From NCBI GenBank assembly GCA_027382625.1, contig JAJKFJ010022659.1:62001-126000 (forward strand): 64,000 bases of DNA, written 5' to 3'. Below, piece by piece: positions 1-11,200 of the stretch (position 1 is its first letter; each line of letters begins with the position of its first letter). This DNA is from Tetmemena sp. SeJ-2015. Lineage: Eukaryota; Ciliophora; Spirotrichea; Sporadotrichida; Oxytrichidae. A program made the position numbers and the translations under genes. The notes under the pieces are model-generated. The model was not told the origin of the DNA and made no database searches. It saw nothing but the letters and a program-made list of their open reading frames with translations.

Positions 1-215
1 GATAAGGAGGGAGAAGATTAAAGGAGCTGAGAGAGGTGGACTTACCCTCCGTAGCCGAAGAAATTGAAGTCGTTGACTCCTGAGACTGCCTTCAGGCTCT
101 GCATGATCTTCTGACCCACGATATCAGCTGATTTTGAGTTGGCAAGGATAGCCACAGTCTTGTTCAGTCCACTCTTGCTTGCAGAACTAGACCTGCTTGA
201 AAATTTCCTCTTCAA
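1..215 (-). CDS. C-terminal piece of a secreted-family-like protein (partial)
   Basis: On the minus strand, about 55 codons read openly and end in a Gly/aromatic-rich stretch (DFNFFGYGG), followed at about position 46 by GTAAGT, which looks like a 5' splice site. The downstream exon lies outside the window. The motif resembles the DFNFCGFW stretch of the secreted paralogue at 5971-6948, so this may be another family member or a relative. The upstream edge near 215 is probably a splice or IES boundary, because the frame becomes AT-rich and unconvincing there. I do not recognise the protein. Function unknown. Confidence 0.4.
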
Positions 216-704
216 TTAGAACAAACAGGAAATGAAATAGAAGATGTATGATCAATTAGTTAGATAACATCTTTAGCTGTAGTGCTTATATAAATTGATG
301 AAGAATAATGATATTATTCGGACTATTCGTGCTTTTGCAAATATTATATTATAAATATTATTATTCAATCCAATTCAAAAGCAAAAAACAATGAAAGAGT
401 TTAAGCAAGAATAATATTAAATGATAATTAGTAAGTGGAAATCAAACGAATTCATACTTAAAATAAATATCATGAAGATATATTTCTAAAATAGGATCGT
501 TCAATGAGAAATAAAATAATAAAAATCTGCATTCCGCAAAATAGGATTTTACATTTTTCAAATTTAAATAAAGCACAGCGATATGATATCAATCTTGCTT
601 CTTAATTTTCTGGACACACCATTTAAAAGGAGACACAGAAAAGAGTAGCATTAGAAATTAAGTTCGAAAACTTAATTCTTAATAGAAAACATTTCTTATC
701 ATTC
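216..704. other. AT-rich intergenic stretch
   Basis: No convincing coding frame in either direction. The sequence is AT-rich with scattered stops and holds nothing recognisable. It separates the left-edge gene fragment from the inverted-repeat element. Confidence 0.5.
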
Positions 705-955
705 AGAAAGCTTGTGAGCTTTCCGGGTATATGGAACGTGGGCTTAGCATTCACCCTGTCCATTTTGAGCCTGGAACGTGGACTTATTTTTTTTCTTGTG
801 GACTTTGAGCCTGGAACCTGGACAAAAAAAATTCCTGTCTACTTTGAGCCTGGAACGTGGACTTACACTTTTTCTGTCTACTTTGAGCCGGGAACGTGGA
901 CTTACATTTTCCTGTCTACTTTGAGCCTGGAACGTGGACTTTGAGCCTGGAACAG
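705..955 (+). repeat. Left arm: tandem repeats of a ~40 bp unit
   Basis: About six imperfect tandem copies with core TTGAGCCTGGAACGTGGACT, separated by short T-rich spacers that often include CTGTCTACT. Single-base variants occur (CCTGG to CCGGG, ACGTGG to ACCTGG). The apparent open frame through the block is repeat-driven and not a gene. Confidence 0.8.
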
Positions 956-3054
956 GGAAATTAAATTTTTAAAAAAAAATGAAAATTTTTTTAAGGGAAA
1001 AATTTATTTTTAAAAAGAAAATTTAAAATTTTAAAAAAATCTTTTCCCATTTTTCTTTCTTAATAAAAGGTTGAATACCTTTTAAAAAAATTTCCCATTT
1101 AAAATTAAAGGGAAAGGGTAAATTCTTTTTTCCAATTTTAAAATTTTTAAAATAAAAAATTTTTTAAAAAAATTAAAAATTTAAAATTATAATTTTTAAA
1201 GAATAAGAATTGATAAATTAAAAAGGAAAAATTTAATTTTTGGGGAATCAGTATGAAGAAAAAATTTTTTACTTAAAATAAAAATTTTTTTAAAAAAAAT
1301 TTCCCCTTGAAAATTAATTTTTTTAAAAATTTAATTTCTTTTTACCCCAAAAAAATTGATAAGCCCCGGGAAGGGGTTTTATCCTTTTAAGAGTTTTTTG
1401 GGAATTTTAAAGTTTAATTATTCAAAATTTATTTAATTTAATCCTAAAAAAAATTTTTTTAAAATTTTAAATGATTTTTTTTTGGAAAGAAAGGCCCCCT
1501 TAAATTAATCCCTATCCAAAATTTAAGGTGACTGGAGATTTAGTTTAAAAGCATTAAGGGTTTTAAACATGCGGGACATAAATAAGTCAGTCCAAAACAG
1601 GTGTTTAACCACGACCTAAAAACCACGTATCAGCCATGAGGGAATTTAATTATAAATCACGCGCCACTCTCTTTTTCAACACAAGGGAGAATCCCCTTTT
1701 TAGAAGTTAACATTTTTTTAATTTCACCGTCAGCTCCCACACTCAGTACATCTGAATCTGCCGGCCTCACCTCGGCGCAGAAAATCCTCAGATTAGGATT
1801 GGTTAGACATGGCATTAGGAAAAAAATCAACATTTTATATCAAATCGATTTAAAAGTATGACTCTTTGGGGAAAAAACGGGGGAAACCCATTTATGTAAC
1901 ATTAATTTTCTGCAATTTTTCCAGTGGGCAGGCATCCCCAAAAAGGCATTTTCCATCACAGGATGCTTTTAGAGTACCACTGAACATACTCGAAACCTTT
2001 TAAACCCCCGAGTTTCTTTTAAGGGGTCTGTTTCAGTAAAACCCTTTTTCTACTTGAAGGTTTACAAAAACCCCCTTCACTTAAGGTCACTAATCTTTGG
2101 GCCAAATGGCTACTGCATGGGCTTTGTTTAAAAAAATTCTCGCACGGCTTTAGGGTTTTTTCCACAAAACCAAAATTTGGGGAACCCCTTTTAAAACATA
2201 CTTCACCATTAAAACAAATTATTAAAACTAGGGGGTTGCCCCCTTTAAAAGGGGTTTAAACGCAAATTCACAAAAGGCATTTTAATTGGTTTTCAAAACT
2301 CATGCTCCAGGGGAAAACCCTTTTTTTTGATTGTCACAAATAGGGGTAAAATTTGAATTTTTAAATTTCTAAAAATTTTTAAAAAGGGTTTTAGCCCCGA
2401 AAATTTTAATTTTTGTGACTTTTTTCTAAAGCTTCAATTGCAAAATCTACCTACTCCTTAACCCGGACCAAAAATTTCCCAAAAAAACAAATTTAGACAG
2501 TTATATCTAGGGTAAGACTTCTTCCCTCCCATTTTCTATTAAGGTAATGGTTTCGGAAAATTTTTTAGTATAAAATTTTTTATTTGGTAAAAAAGGTTAA
2601 AAACAAAAACTGGAAATGGGTGACAAATATTGAAAATGCTAATTAAGCACCTTTTTAGCAAATTATTTAGCCCACATCAAAAAGCATTTATAAATTAGCT
2701 TTCTTTATGTTGTATAAATCTAACGAAATAATTTAAAAATTAGAGGGAATTTAAATTATTCTTCACCTAATTTTAAAATGTGCGCGAAATTTGCCATATA
2801 ACTCATTAGGGGAAATACGAAATTAAATTTTAATTATAGGGTTTAAAATTTAAAAATAATCTTTTAAATTTAAAAAATTTAACTAAAAAAAATAAAAACC
2901 TTTTTATAAGAAATTTTAAATTTTTCTAGCCATAATTATATACTAAATAATCCAATTAATTGACTTTCATTTTGAAAATGTTTTTGGGGAACAAATTATT
3001 GGGCTAGAGGCAAAAATTACACAAAGAGTTGACTATTTTTCTTTTTGGCTTACA
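956..3054. other. Low-complexity interior of the inverted-repeat element
   Basis: Dominated by runs of A and T, with patches of short G and C runs such as CCCCGGGAAGGGG near 1365. No frame longer than a few dozen codons looks coding on either strand. The homopolymer-heavy texture suggests either extreme decay or poor consensus quality. Confidence 0.5.
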
Positions 3055-3335
3055 TAATCAAAGTCCACATTCCAGGCTTAAAGTCCATATTCCAGGCCAG
3101 ACAGTCCACGTTCCAGGCTCAAAGTCCACATTCTAGGGTAAAAGTAGACAGGGAAAAAAATAAGTCCACGTTCCAGGCTCAAAGTAGACAGAATTCTTTT
3201 TTGTCCACGTTCCAGGCTCAAAGTAGACAGAATTTTTTTTTGTCCACGTTCCAGGCTCAAAGTGCACAGGAAAAAAAATAAGTCCACGTTCCAGGCTCAA
3301 AGTCCACGGACCATATACCCGAGCTTTCCAAACGC
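3055..3335 (-). repeat. Right arm: inverted copy of the tandem repeats
   Basis: Reverse complement of the left-arm repeat: AGTCCACGTTCCAGGCTCAA recurs at about 40 bp spacing, with TGTCCACG variants, and the array ends in CCATATACCCGAGCTTTCC. It mirrors the left arm and defines the element's terminal inverted repeats. Confidence 0.8.
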
Positions 3336-3869
3336 ATATCCTTTATCAAAGAATTATTTTAGAAAAATGTGATGAACGAAGTTCAATAGAACTTTATATT
3401 GCGTAATAGATAAGCATATATACTCAAAGGTATCCTGAATAGATAAGGATGATGTGAGAGCAATGGCTTTTATTAACTTTCATTCATAAAATGAAATGTG
3501 AAACTCACCTTCTTTCTTTTTATTGAATATGATTATTTAAGTAACTTTCTTATAAAGAATAGATATTTGAATCATAAAATTATTAAGGAAGGGCAACTTC
3601 ATTCAATCATACTTCTTAAAGGTCTCAATCATCTCATTTGCTTAATTTTAAGTACTTTCCTCCTCGGACTCTAAAATCAATCATAAGTATAAGATCTTTA
3701 TTATGGACCGTTGAAGTTTTCCAAACAATAATTTCGAGTTGCTGGCCTTCCGTTTCAGATACGAATGCTGTGCGAACGTTCAAAATATATTGCACTCCAT
3801 ACTAATGTAATGGGATAACTGAATAAAGAAATTGTGGGATGATTGCGAACAAGCTCGTCGCTCCACCGC
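3336..3869. other. Intergenic, no gene seen
   Basis: AT-rich between the inverted-repeat element and secreted paralogue A. No coding frame that I can support; it should contain the 3' flank of the minus-strand gene. Confidence 0.45.
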
Positions 3870-4742
3870 TCACCATGTTGACCACTTGTTGTCGAGGATC
3901 CAGAAGTTGTACCAAACGTGCTCACCGAGACTTTAAATTAGTTATCAAGTCATAATCTAAAAGTATTAATTGCAAAAATAGAGAAGGGCGTTGTCAGATC
4001 CGAGCATGGTTTCTCCAAGGTTCTTCTATATCCAGGGGTCAGTGTAATCGGAGACTGCCTCCTCATCGTAACCCCAGTCTTTGCTGCTGGTGGGAGCAAG
4101 GTGATCGGTTTTTTTGTTGGCGTAGTCAATCACTGACTGGAGAGTGGTCTTCTCATTAGTAGTCACTTCCAAGGAGAAAGTCATGAGCTCAGCGCGGCGA
4201 GCTGCCCAGAAGTTCAATTAAAAATGCTAAGATGAGAGAGATTATGAAATGAAGTTAAGGTTGAATGGTTCGCCTTAGACCTCGGGTCTTCTCCAGATGA
4301 TCTGCTGAACGTAGGGGTGGATGTAGAAGGGGTACAGTTAGAAAGTGTGGGTGGATTTGTCGAATGAGAAGATCTCATGGGTGAGGGTGAATTCAGCAAC
4401 GGCCTGAGTGTTGACTGAGTACTCCTCGAAGTTGAAGCCTTCAGCGGGTGCATCATCGTACACCTCATCGTAGGCACCACCTAGGTAAACTCAGGGAAAA
4501 CCTATAAGCAGATACACCTATATTTCGGGTGTCATGCTTATAGAGCTATAGTAGTTTAAAGTTTACTCGGTTCCATAGGTGAAATCTACGTTGTAGTCCC
4601 ATTGACAGTTTGCAATGTTCTCAACGTTGAAGAGGTCACCACTACCTTCGATGGCCATGAGAGAGAATCTCTTGGTGGGAATGAGAGAGGCGGTGGCAAG
4701 TCCGATGAACAGAGCCACGGCGAGTGAAATAATCATCTTCAT
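3870..4742 (-). CDS. Small secreted protein, paralogue A (IES-interrupted)
   Basis: Begins MKMIISLAVALFIGLATA, a clear signal peptide, and after IES removal ends ...NFWILDNKWSTW before TGA at 3870-3872. The mature protein is rich in aromatic and acidic residues and aligns along its length with paralogue B (shared features: GGAYD, FNFW/FNFCGFW, a VT-NE/A-T block, NLG...NFW near the C-terminus). Two IESs are supported by pointers. A further interruption near 4490-4565 is not resolved: no intron or pointer choice that I tried restores the frame cleanly, so one base may be wrong there. Function unknown; probably an exported or vesicle protein. Confidence 0.65.
3925..3999 (-). other. IES in paralogue A, pointer CTCGG
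   Basis: CTCGG (minus strand) occurs at 4000-4004 and 3925-3929. Removing the 75 bp between gives ...ETMLGEHVWYNFW, which matches the C-terminal pattern of paralogue B. The insert has no GT at its 5' edge, so it is not a standard intron. Confidence 0.65.
4209..4250 (-). other. IES in paralogue A, pointer AACTTC
   Basis: AACTTC (minus strand) is repeated at 4251-4256 and 4209-4214. Excision of 42 bp joins ...FNLNF to WAARRAEL, recovering the region homologous to NFCGFWSAEV in paralogue B. The frame would stay open without excision, but it would add unrelated residues. Confidence 0.65.
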
Positions 4743-5970
4743 GATATTGCCAAATCACTTTAAAATCAATTGGTAACTCTTCTTTGACTCTTCTATTCTC
4801 AATTGATTACAGCTTTATAAGATTGATTCTGGGGATATTATGCTGAGTTTAAATATTAATTATATGTGTGATTTTGCATATCCTTCTTAAGAATAGAAGC
4901 AACTTAATAGATAATTTATTAAGGCTATTCATTATAGAGCAATCAAGATTCTACCGCCTCAGTTCTCTCTTTCTCTCTTTCTAACTCCAATTATTGAAAT
5001 ACCCCTAATCTTAACAGTTACAAAAGTCCTTAGTGAACTGGCTTAGCAATATCTTACTAGGTTAGATAAGTTGTAAAAGAGTGAGAGGGATTAGTAGAGT
5101 GGGAAAGCACCATCGGTAGAACAAAGGGATTTTCACTTATCAGAAACGACCGCTCGCTTTAATAGCTATCGAATTGGTGAAATCAAGTGATCACGTAAGT
5201 GAAACTCCCCCAGGATCTCTAATCTATTCTATGATAGACAATTAGATAATCACGCACACACTTCATTAAAGCGACGTAACACCACATTTTTAACCGCTCA
5301 CAGAACTCTAGTTTGAACCGAGTTAGGGATAAATCCATAGCGCAATGTCACACTTAGTTTAAAGTGTTTTTTAATGCCAAGAAATGGATAAAATTATAGT
5401 TTGATAAGATAAGAGTACCGGCTTTCATTTCAATTAGCGGTATTGTGTATCCAATTAATTGATTAAATAGAGCAATATCAAACAGCAGCAATTATTACAT
5501 TCTTAATCTTCTGAAGTGCTAACATGAATCCTCCTTCGGAACTAATGTAATATAAATTTAACTGCGACTTTTTTAAACTCGCTTCGTACTTCTAAATATT
5601 GGGATGATAAGATAGAGGGAGCGAATAAGACTCCTTAGAGGAGGTTTCTGAGAACATAAAGGTTTGAATTCATAATTAGTTAAACTTATTAGTTGTTTGA
5701 GCAATAATCTATTCTCCCTATATCTTTTGAGTTTATTTCAAAATAAGAGATAATTCATTCAGATTCTACTTCACTATCTTGCTTGTCTGTTTCGAAGGAT
5801 CAGAGTTGGAGTTTATGAAGCACACTCACTCTTCCTCTGTTCAACGAACTTGCGCTCTCTGAATGATGATTAGTTGATCTTATAACAATTTACCCATGGA
5901 TCACTCTATAGAGTAATTCTTAATGAGAAGATATCTGAGGTTGCTGTAGTCAGGCCTCAGAGGGGCTTGC
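4743..5970. other. Intergenic between paralogues A and B
   Basis: Upstream region of A and downstream region of B. No coding frame that I can support. The part at about 5090-5350 is less AT-rich but shows no recognisable protein, RNA or repeat. Confidence 0.4.
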
Positions 5971-6948
5971 TCACCAGTCGTACTTTCCGAGGACCCACCA
6001 GTTGTAGTAGAAGTTTTCTTTGCCGAGGTTTTTGAGGAGATCTGCTGAGAGGACATGGGAAGCGAGATCCACACTCCAGTATTTGTCCTCATACTCGCTT
6101 GCATCTCCGTTGGAGAAGTCGAAGTCCTCGCTCTCGGGAGAAATGTGGTGTTATAATGAATTAGTGAATGATGGTTATATCTGTATGTGGTTGGTCTTGG
6201 AGTCTTCGATGTAGTCGTAGACGGAGATGAGAGCTGTCTCTGCGTTTTCAGAAAATACATTTTAAAAGTCTAAAACAAGGAATTTAATTCAGTGACGGTG
6301 GTGGTGAGTTGCAGCACTTCGGCACTCCAGAAGCCGCAGAAGTTGAAGTCCCAGTTACCTAAAAATGCATATACAATTGTTAAAGCTTATTAAAGTATTC
6401 ATGGCTTATTTATAGTAAGTTAGAAAGTAAATGACTTGATTAAAGTTTTTGAAGGAGAAATCGTCGGCGATGGGTCTGTACCAAATGAGGTACTGAGAGT
6501 AGGGGGTGACGGTGGCGGGCACGAACTGCACGTCGTAAGATAGTCTGTAGAAGTTGAGCCATTGAGTATCAAGCATCAAGTCCACAGTTGCCTCAGCGGT
6601 AAGAGAGTATTGCTTGTAGCCGTATTTATCGTCAGTATTAACTGGCACAGCATCGCCCTTATCGTAGGCGCCATTAAATTAAACCACTCAATTCTCTATA
6701 ATATATATCAGTAATGTCTTAAATTAAAAATATCGCCACCTTCGTAAACCTGATATACTTATAATGAGGGTAAGGGTTTTAAGTGATAGGGTTTATGCGG
6801 TGTGATAGTTAATGTCCATGTCAACACCGTAAGAGCCAGAGACTGCTGAGGAGGTGAAATCCATCATGTTCTCGTAGGCCATGATAGAAGTTTTAGCGGA
6901 GATGAGGCCAATAAAGAGGGCCACTGCCAAAGATAGGGTCTTGAGCAT
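5971..6948 (-). CDS. Small secreted protein, paralogue B (five IESs)
   Basis: Starts MLKTLSLAVALFIGLISA, a signal peptide like that of paralogue A, and ends ...NWWVLGKYDW before TGA at 5971-5973. Five inserts, each between exact direct repeats (TATCA, TGGC, AACT, CTGAA, ACCACAT), interrupt under 1 kb. Removing them all yields one frame containing NYQVYEGGAYDKG, FKNWDFNFCGFWSAEV, VTENAETAL and NHISPESEDFDF. The parts align with paralogue A. I do not recognise a named family; secretion is the only functional inference. Same orientation as A, about 1.2 kb apart, so a tandem duplication is likely. Confidence 0.75.
6143..6184 (-). other. IES in paralogue B, pointer ACCACAT
   Basis: The 7 bp repeat ACCACAT (minus strand) lies at 6185-6191 and 6143-6149. 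Excising 42 bp joins TNHI to SPESEDFDF in frame. Confidence 0.75.
6247..6287 (-). other. IES in paralogue B, pointer CTGAA
   Basis: CTGAA (minus strand) lies at 6288-6292 and 6247-6251. Excising 41 bp joins VTE to NAETALISVYDYIED, matching VTTNEKTTLQSVIDYA of paralogue A, which has no insert here. Confidence 0.8.
6353..6443 (-). other. IES in paralogue B, pointer AACT
   Basis: AACT (minus strand) lies at 6444-6447 and 6353-6356. Excising 91 bp gives FKNWDFNFCGFW. The position is close to, but not the same as, the AACTTC IES in paralogue A. Confidence 0.65.
6670..6734 (-). other. IES in paralogue B, pointer TGGC
   Basis: TGGC (minus strand) lies at 6735-6738 and 6670-6673. Excising 65 bp gives EGGAYDKG, matching GGAYDEV of paralogue A. 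Confidence 0.75.
6751..6802 (-). other. IES in paralogue B, pointer TATCA
   Basis: TATCA (minus strand) lies at 6803-6807 and 6751-6755. Excising 52 bp joins DINY to QVYEGG in frame. A third TATCA sits inside the insert, so the exact boundary choice rests on the reading frame. Confidence 0.6.
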
Positions 6949-7320
6949 ATTTCAAAATAATCTAAACAATATATTACTAATTATATATGAAGAAAGTATT
7001 AGGGGAGGCGCATTGTTTATGGAAGGATTTTAATACTTTTCAAAATTAAGATACCCTCTATTAAAGTATAAGTACAGCTTGTGATTTGCGATAACCGCAC
7101 AGAATATCTAAGTCAAAGATAATTTATAAAGCTTCCCTAAATAACTTATAATTCGTATCCATCATCATCATAAGTATATGCAAGGTAAGGAAAGTAAAAG
7201 CGCATGAGTTTATAATAGAAAAGATGCAGTCATTATAAATTTATAAAAGAAACTTTACAAATTTGCTACTACTAACAACAAATTCAAACTAAGCGCTTTT
7301 ATCTGCCTCTTAATTGCAAC
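6949..7320. other. Intergenic upstream of paralogue B
   Basis: AT-rich with no supported coding frame. It should hold the promoter of paralogue B (minus) and possibly that of the plus-strand pieces that follow. Confidence 0.4.
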
Positions 7321-7329
7321 GCCACTCAC

Positions 7330-7770
7330 TCACATATAGAGTCCATAGATATACCCAGGCTTCAAGTAGATGCTATTCAATTCAGCAAGCACAGGAGCAA
7401 GGCTCAAACTCTACGACAACAACCGCTTCTTCAGCAACTTCACTTAGAGAGAATAGAAAGAAGAAGCTTGAGGCAAAGAGATAGGTTTAAGTTTAATCAC
7501 AGGAGATGGATAGCAACTCTCATACGAGCCAACAACCAAATCCTTATGTTTCGATATGTATTGTGATATATAAATTCTAGCTCATAGACCACTCAATAGT
7601 CAACAAATGCTTTTCTTGGCTAATAGCGAGAGCAAAGGAAGTATAAATTTGTCAACAAAAATTCTCTAAGTCCCTAGTAAGAAAGGAACTACCATGAAAT
7701 TGCTGCCATCCTAGAGAAATTCAACATTCCTTTCCTAGAAATCGATATTCTTAGAATATAACTTTAAAAA
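7330..7770 (+). CDS. Interrupted plus-strand coding pieces, possibly a small thioredoxin-fold protein
   Basis: One piece (about 7330-7560) reads with TAA/TAG as Gln as a Ser/Thr/Gln-rich stretch (AQEQGSNSTTTTASSA). A second (about 7600-7640) reads MLFLANSESKGSI, and a third (about 7690-7760) reads YHEIAAILEKFNIPFLEIDI. The second and third together resemble the N-terminus of SH3BGRL-type glutaredoxin-like proteins (FLAS-S... then a helix and IPFEEVDI). The junctions are not resolved. No C-terminal part was found, so this may be truncated, scrambled, or a misreading. Confidence 0.25.
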
Positions 7771-8290
7771 GGGCTTTAAATTTGAGTGTATTAATTTTTT
7801 GAATTTCTTTCACTTTCAATGTGTAATATTCAATTAACTAAACAGAAAGAAAGAAATGTCTCCTTACTTTATTAATTCTACAATGGTTTATTTTAGTGTA
7901 AATGATTGAGTAAAATAAATTCTTTAATGGCAAATAAATCAATATTGATGAATAATTTTCTGAGTTCCGATATTCCAAGAATCAATCCCTTGCTGAAAAG
8001 CTATTTTCCATTTTAGTACAATTATAACTAAACACTTTCATTCAAGTTATATAAAAATCATGCACATTTTAAATTAAGATTGATCAATGATTTTTTATTC
8101 ACTATATTATCCAAGTAAATTGACCAAGATTCTTCTATACTTAATTATTCATGCGTAAGAGACTAAACTCATTTATTTTAAGCAAGCCAGAATTGAAATA
8201 TTTTTGATAATTTTGTTGTTCACCAAAAATAGTAAAATGGAATATATCGAAGTTAATTAAATATATATTTGTTGCTGAAAACAGTAGTGG
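7771..8290. other. AT-rich, no gene seen
   Basis: Very AT-rich with no supported frame on either strand. A short open frame on the minus strand that runs into the next coding region is antisense to a better plus-strand reading. Confidence 0.4.
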
Positions 8291-8294
8291 AGGA

Positions 8295-11200
8295 AGTGAA
8301 GGCAAATTAAAGCCAGAAAGGCAAGGAGATGCTGTATGAGTTAATCTAAATGTCTTTGCTGGCCAAGTTTGTGCGCTTGAACGACCCTGCTCTTGGCAAC
8401 TACATCCAAACAAGTCTTTTGTCTTACAAACTGTCTTAGATTAATAAATATTTATAAGCAAGTATACCACATCATTTCATTCCTACTATTTTATTACTTC
8501 CTTATAAAATTTTAAAGTAAAAGTTAAGTTTATGGGTGCATATATATTGTGCCACATAGCAAATTAAATTATACATAGAAAGATCTCAACTTACAAATAC
8601 ATATTTTCCTGTGTTCTTTCGTATTAAAATACTGTTTTTTAAACACACTTTGAGCACAAAATAAAAAAATTATTCCATAAAAAATTACTAAGGAGAATAA
8701 AAAATATTTAAAAGAACTATGTGACTCCAGTATAGTTTTTTTTTGTATAAGAAATTTTCTTTATCTTAATTTTAAAGATGAAGGAGCGAGCAGAAAAAGT
8801 ATTGAGCGAGGCAAATGTTTCAGAGCCCAGTAAGCTGATTAGCTCAGAAAGTGACACAAAACTTACAATAGTTATTTATAAAAACATTTGCAGATTGAGC
8901 TCTACCAAGACATCATAACTTGCATGATGATAGTCTGCTAGACTGAGCCAAACAATCCTAACGATGTCAAGAAAAACATTTCCCAGATCTATTCTTTCTT
9001 CACTCAATATACTGTTTATAACTTAAGCAAATTAAATGCAATTAATAAGTCAATGTGAGTACAAATTCCACAGCCAAGACTTCTTGACTGTCCTCATATT
9101 TCTAGATAACTACAAGTCACATCTTAGAATCAGATTGCCAGATGAGTTGCTGCAACTGCTAGAAGAAAAAGCCATCAAGTAATTCAGTAACATTTCAAAT
9201 GTCGATCCCAAGCTTTTTTCCAATCTCTGCTCCAAGTTTAGCTCTTGGAATGTTGGCTCAGATAACTTCTGGAACTTTCCATTAACAATAATAAATACTT
9301 GATTATAGCTGAGAATTTAATAAAAAAGAGAATTAAATTATATATTAAATTAAAATGGAATTTTAAATAGGACAGTATTAGTGTGTCAAATTTAAATAAT
9401 TATTACACCATTCGATTCAGCATCAAATTCTAAGAACTTTTCATCCTTGCAACTTTTATGTGGGAGCGCTCAGTAAAAAGTTATAAGCAACACAAGCTTT
9501 TATGAAGATTAAGATGAGGAAGAAGAAGAATGAGTGAGTCATATCTCGCTACTGAGAGGTGCTACGAAGATGATTTAAGAAGAAACTTATATTAATTTTT
9601 GATAAGCTATCGAATAAGCTGCAGATCAGGGGGTGAATCTGCGATTTCAACTGACACGAAGTTGCAACTCTCCATTTATTATTTTAACCAATCACCGATT
9701 TTAATTAAAATTCCAACTATAATAGGGAAGAAGATAAATTATTACTTTATCATGCGTGTGCTGTCTGAGAAGAAAGATTTCTAGATTAGAGACATCTGCT
9801 AGATTTTAATATTTCTACTTAGCCTTATTATAGTAGGAATTTTAATTAAAATCGGTGATTAGTTAAAATAATAAATGGAGAGTTGCAACTTCGTGTCAGT
9901 TGAAATCGCAGATTCACCCCCTGATCTGCAGCTTGTTCGATAGCTTATTGAAAATTAATATGAGTTTCTTCTTTCATCATAGCCTCAGCAACTCTCAGCA
10001 GCGAGATATGTCGTGCGCATTCTTCATAATCTTCATATTATAGGTAAAATACGATTAGATTATTTAGTTGATCTTATTCCTTTAAATACAAATTTAGAGC
10101 ATTAAAACTGCTGACTCTTATTTTAAATGCGTATATTGCTTGTCCTCAGTCTTATTAGGGTTTTAGTTCTAATTTTTTGATTGTCTATTTCACATTTTGA
10201 CAAGTTCCTGCCTCTCTCCACTCAAACTCTATTTTAAATTATTAAGTAAATTGAAGACATCTCATTAAGCCTTACCTCCCTCTTTGAGTTGAAAAGCTCA
10301 TTTTCACTTATGAGGGATTGAAAAAGCATGAATCATAGGTCGAGAATGTAACTGCGAAGCTCTAAAAGGACACTTATGTTCTGAATCGCCATTTTTAAAG
10401 ACTCATGACTAACCTCTATTATCATTTTAGCTTTACTTAAATATGAGCTAATCTCAAAAATAATAATCATAATTATTGTATAAGGATAAAGGCTTACTTA
10501 CTAAGATTCTCCATCAGAATATCTCCTCTGTCTTTAGTGAACTTATTTCTTAAAACCCTTTTTCCCCCTTTCTTTTATTTTTTTTTTTAAAAAATTATTA
10601 TTAATAAATATATTACTTTACCAAAAAAATTAAAAAATTTTAAAAAAAAATTTAATCCCTTATTTTTAATTAACATAAAATTTCATAATGGGGCCTTTTT
10701 TTTGGAGGCTTTAAAAATTGAAATAAAAATTTTAAGTTTTTAAAACCCAAATTTTAAAAAATTTTTAACGGCAATTAAACTCCTTGATTTATTCCATTTT
10801 AATTTAATATCTAATTTAATTCTCTTTTTATTAAATTCTCAGCTATAATGTAGAAATATTAGGCTATTATTTTTGATTTATCAGGCTTTGAGCAAGAAGG
10901 ACTTGATCAAAGGAGACTAATTTTGGGAAATGAGTGAAGTCCTCAAAAAGTCAGGTGATTCTAAGAAATTACATATCCTCGACCTAACTATGCTACTATC
11001 TGTAGCCCGTCACCAAAGGACGGCTAATCATTTGAAAAGCAAAAAATAGTTATTCTTAAGATTGCAAGTAAAATATTATTGTAAGCGAGTAAGAGTTAAA
11101 GTTTTGGGATGTCGCTTCTCATGTTGTGCCTAAATTTATTCCTTAGTTCACTCCCTAAATATCAACAAATCATTTCTGATAAATATTTCCCAATGTGTTT

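Larger units (their letters stand above)
705..3335. mobile_element. 2.6 kb inverted-repeat element with tandem-repeat termini
   Basis: Both ends carry the same block in opposite orientation. The outer part reads GGGTATATGG near 725 and its complement CCATATACCC near 3311. Inside it are several copies of a roughly 40 bp unit with core TTGAGCCTGGAACGTGGACT. The left arm (about 705-955) has about six units and the right arm (about 3060-3335) has seven or eight in reverse complement. The interior has no open transposase frame; it is low-complexity A/T runs with odd G/C-run patches. This could be a decayed or non-autonomous germline-limited transposon, or a satellite-flanked eliminated segment. 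I see no target-site duplication that I can define. Confidence 0.6.

Noticed and set aside
714..944. 76-codon open frame with repeated FEPGTWT-like peptide
   Set aside because: It is the translation of the tandem repeat array. It continues in several frames and strands and has no gene context.
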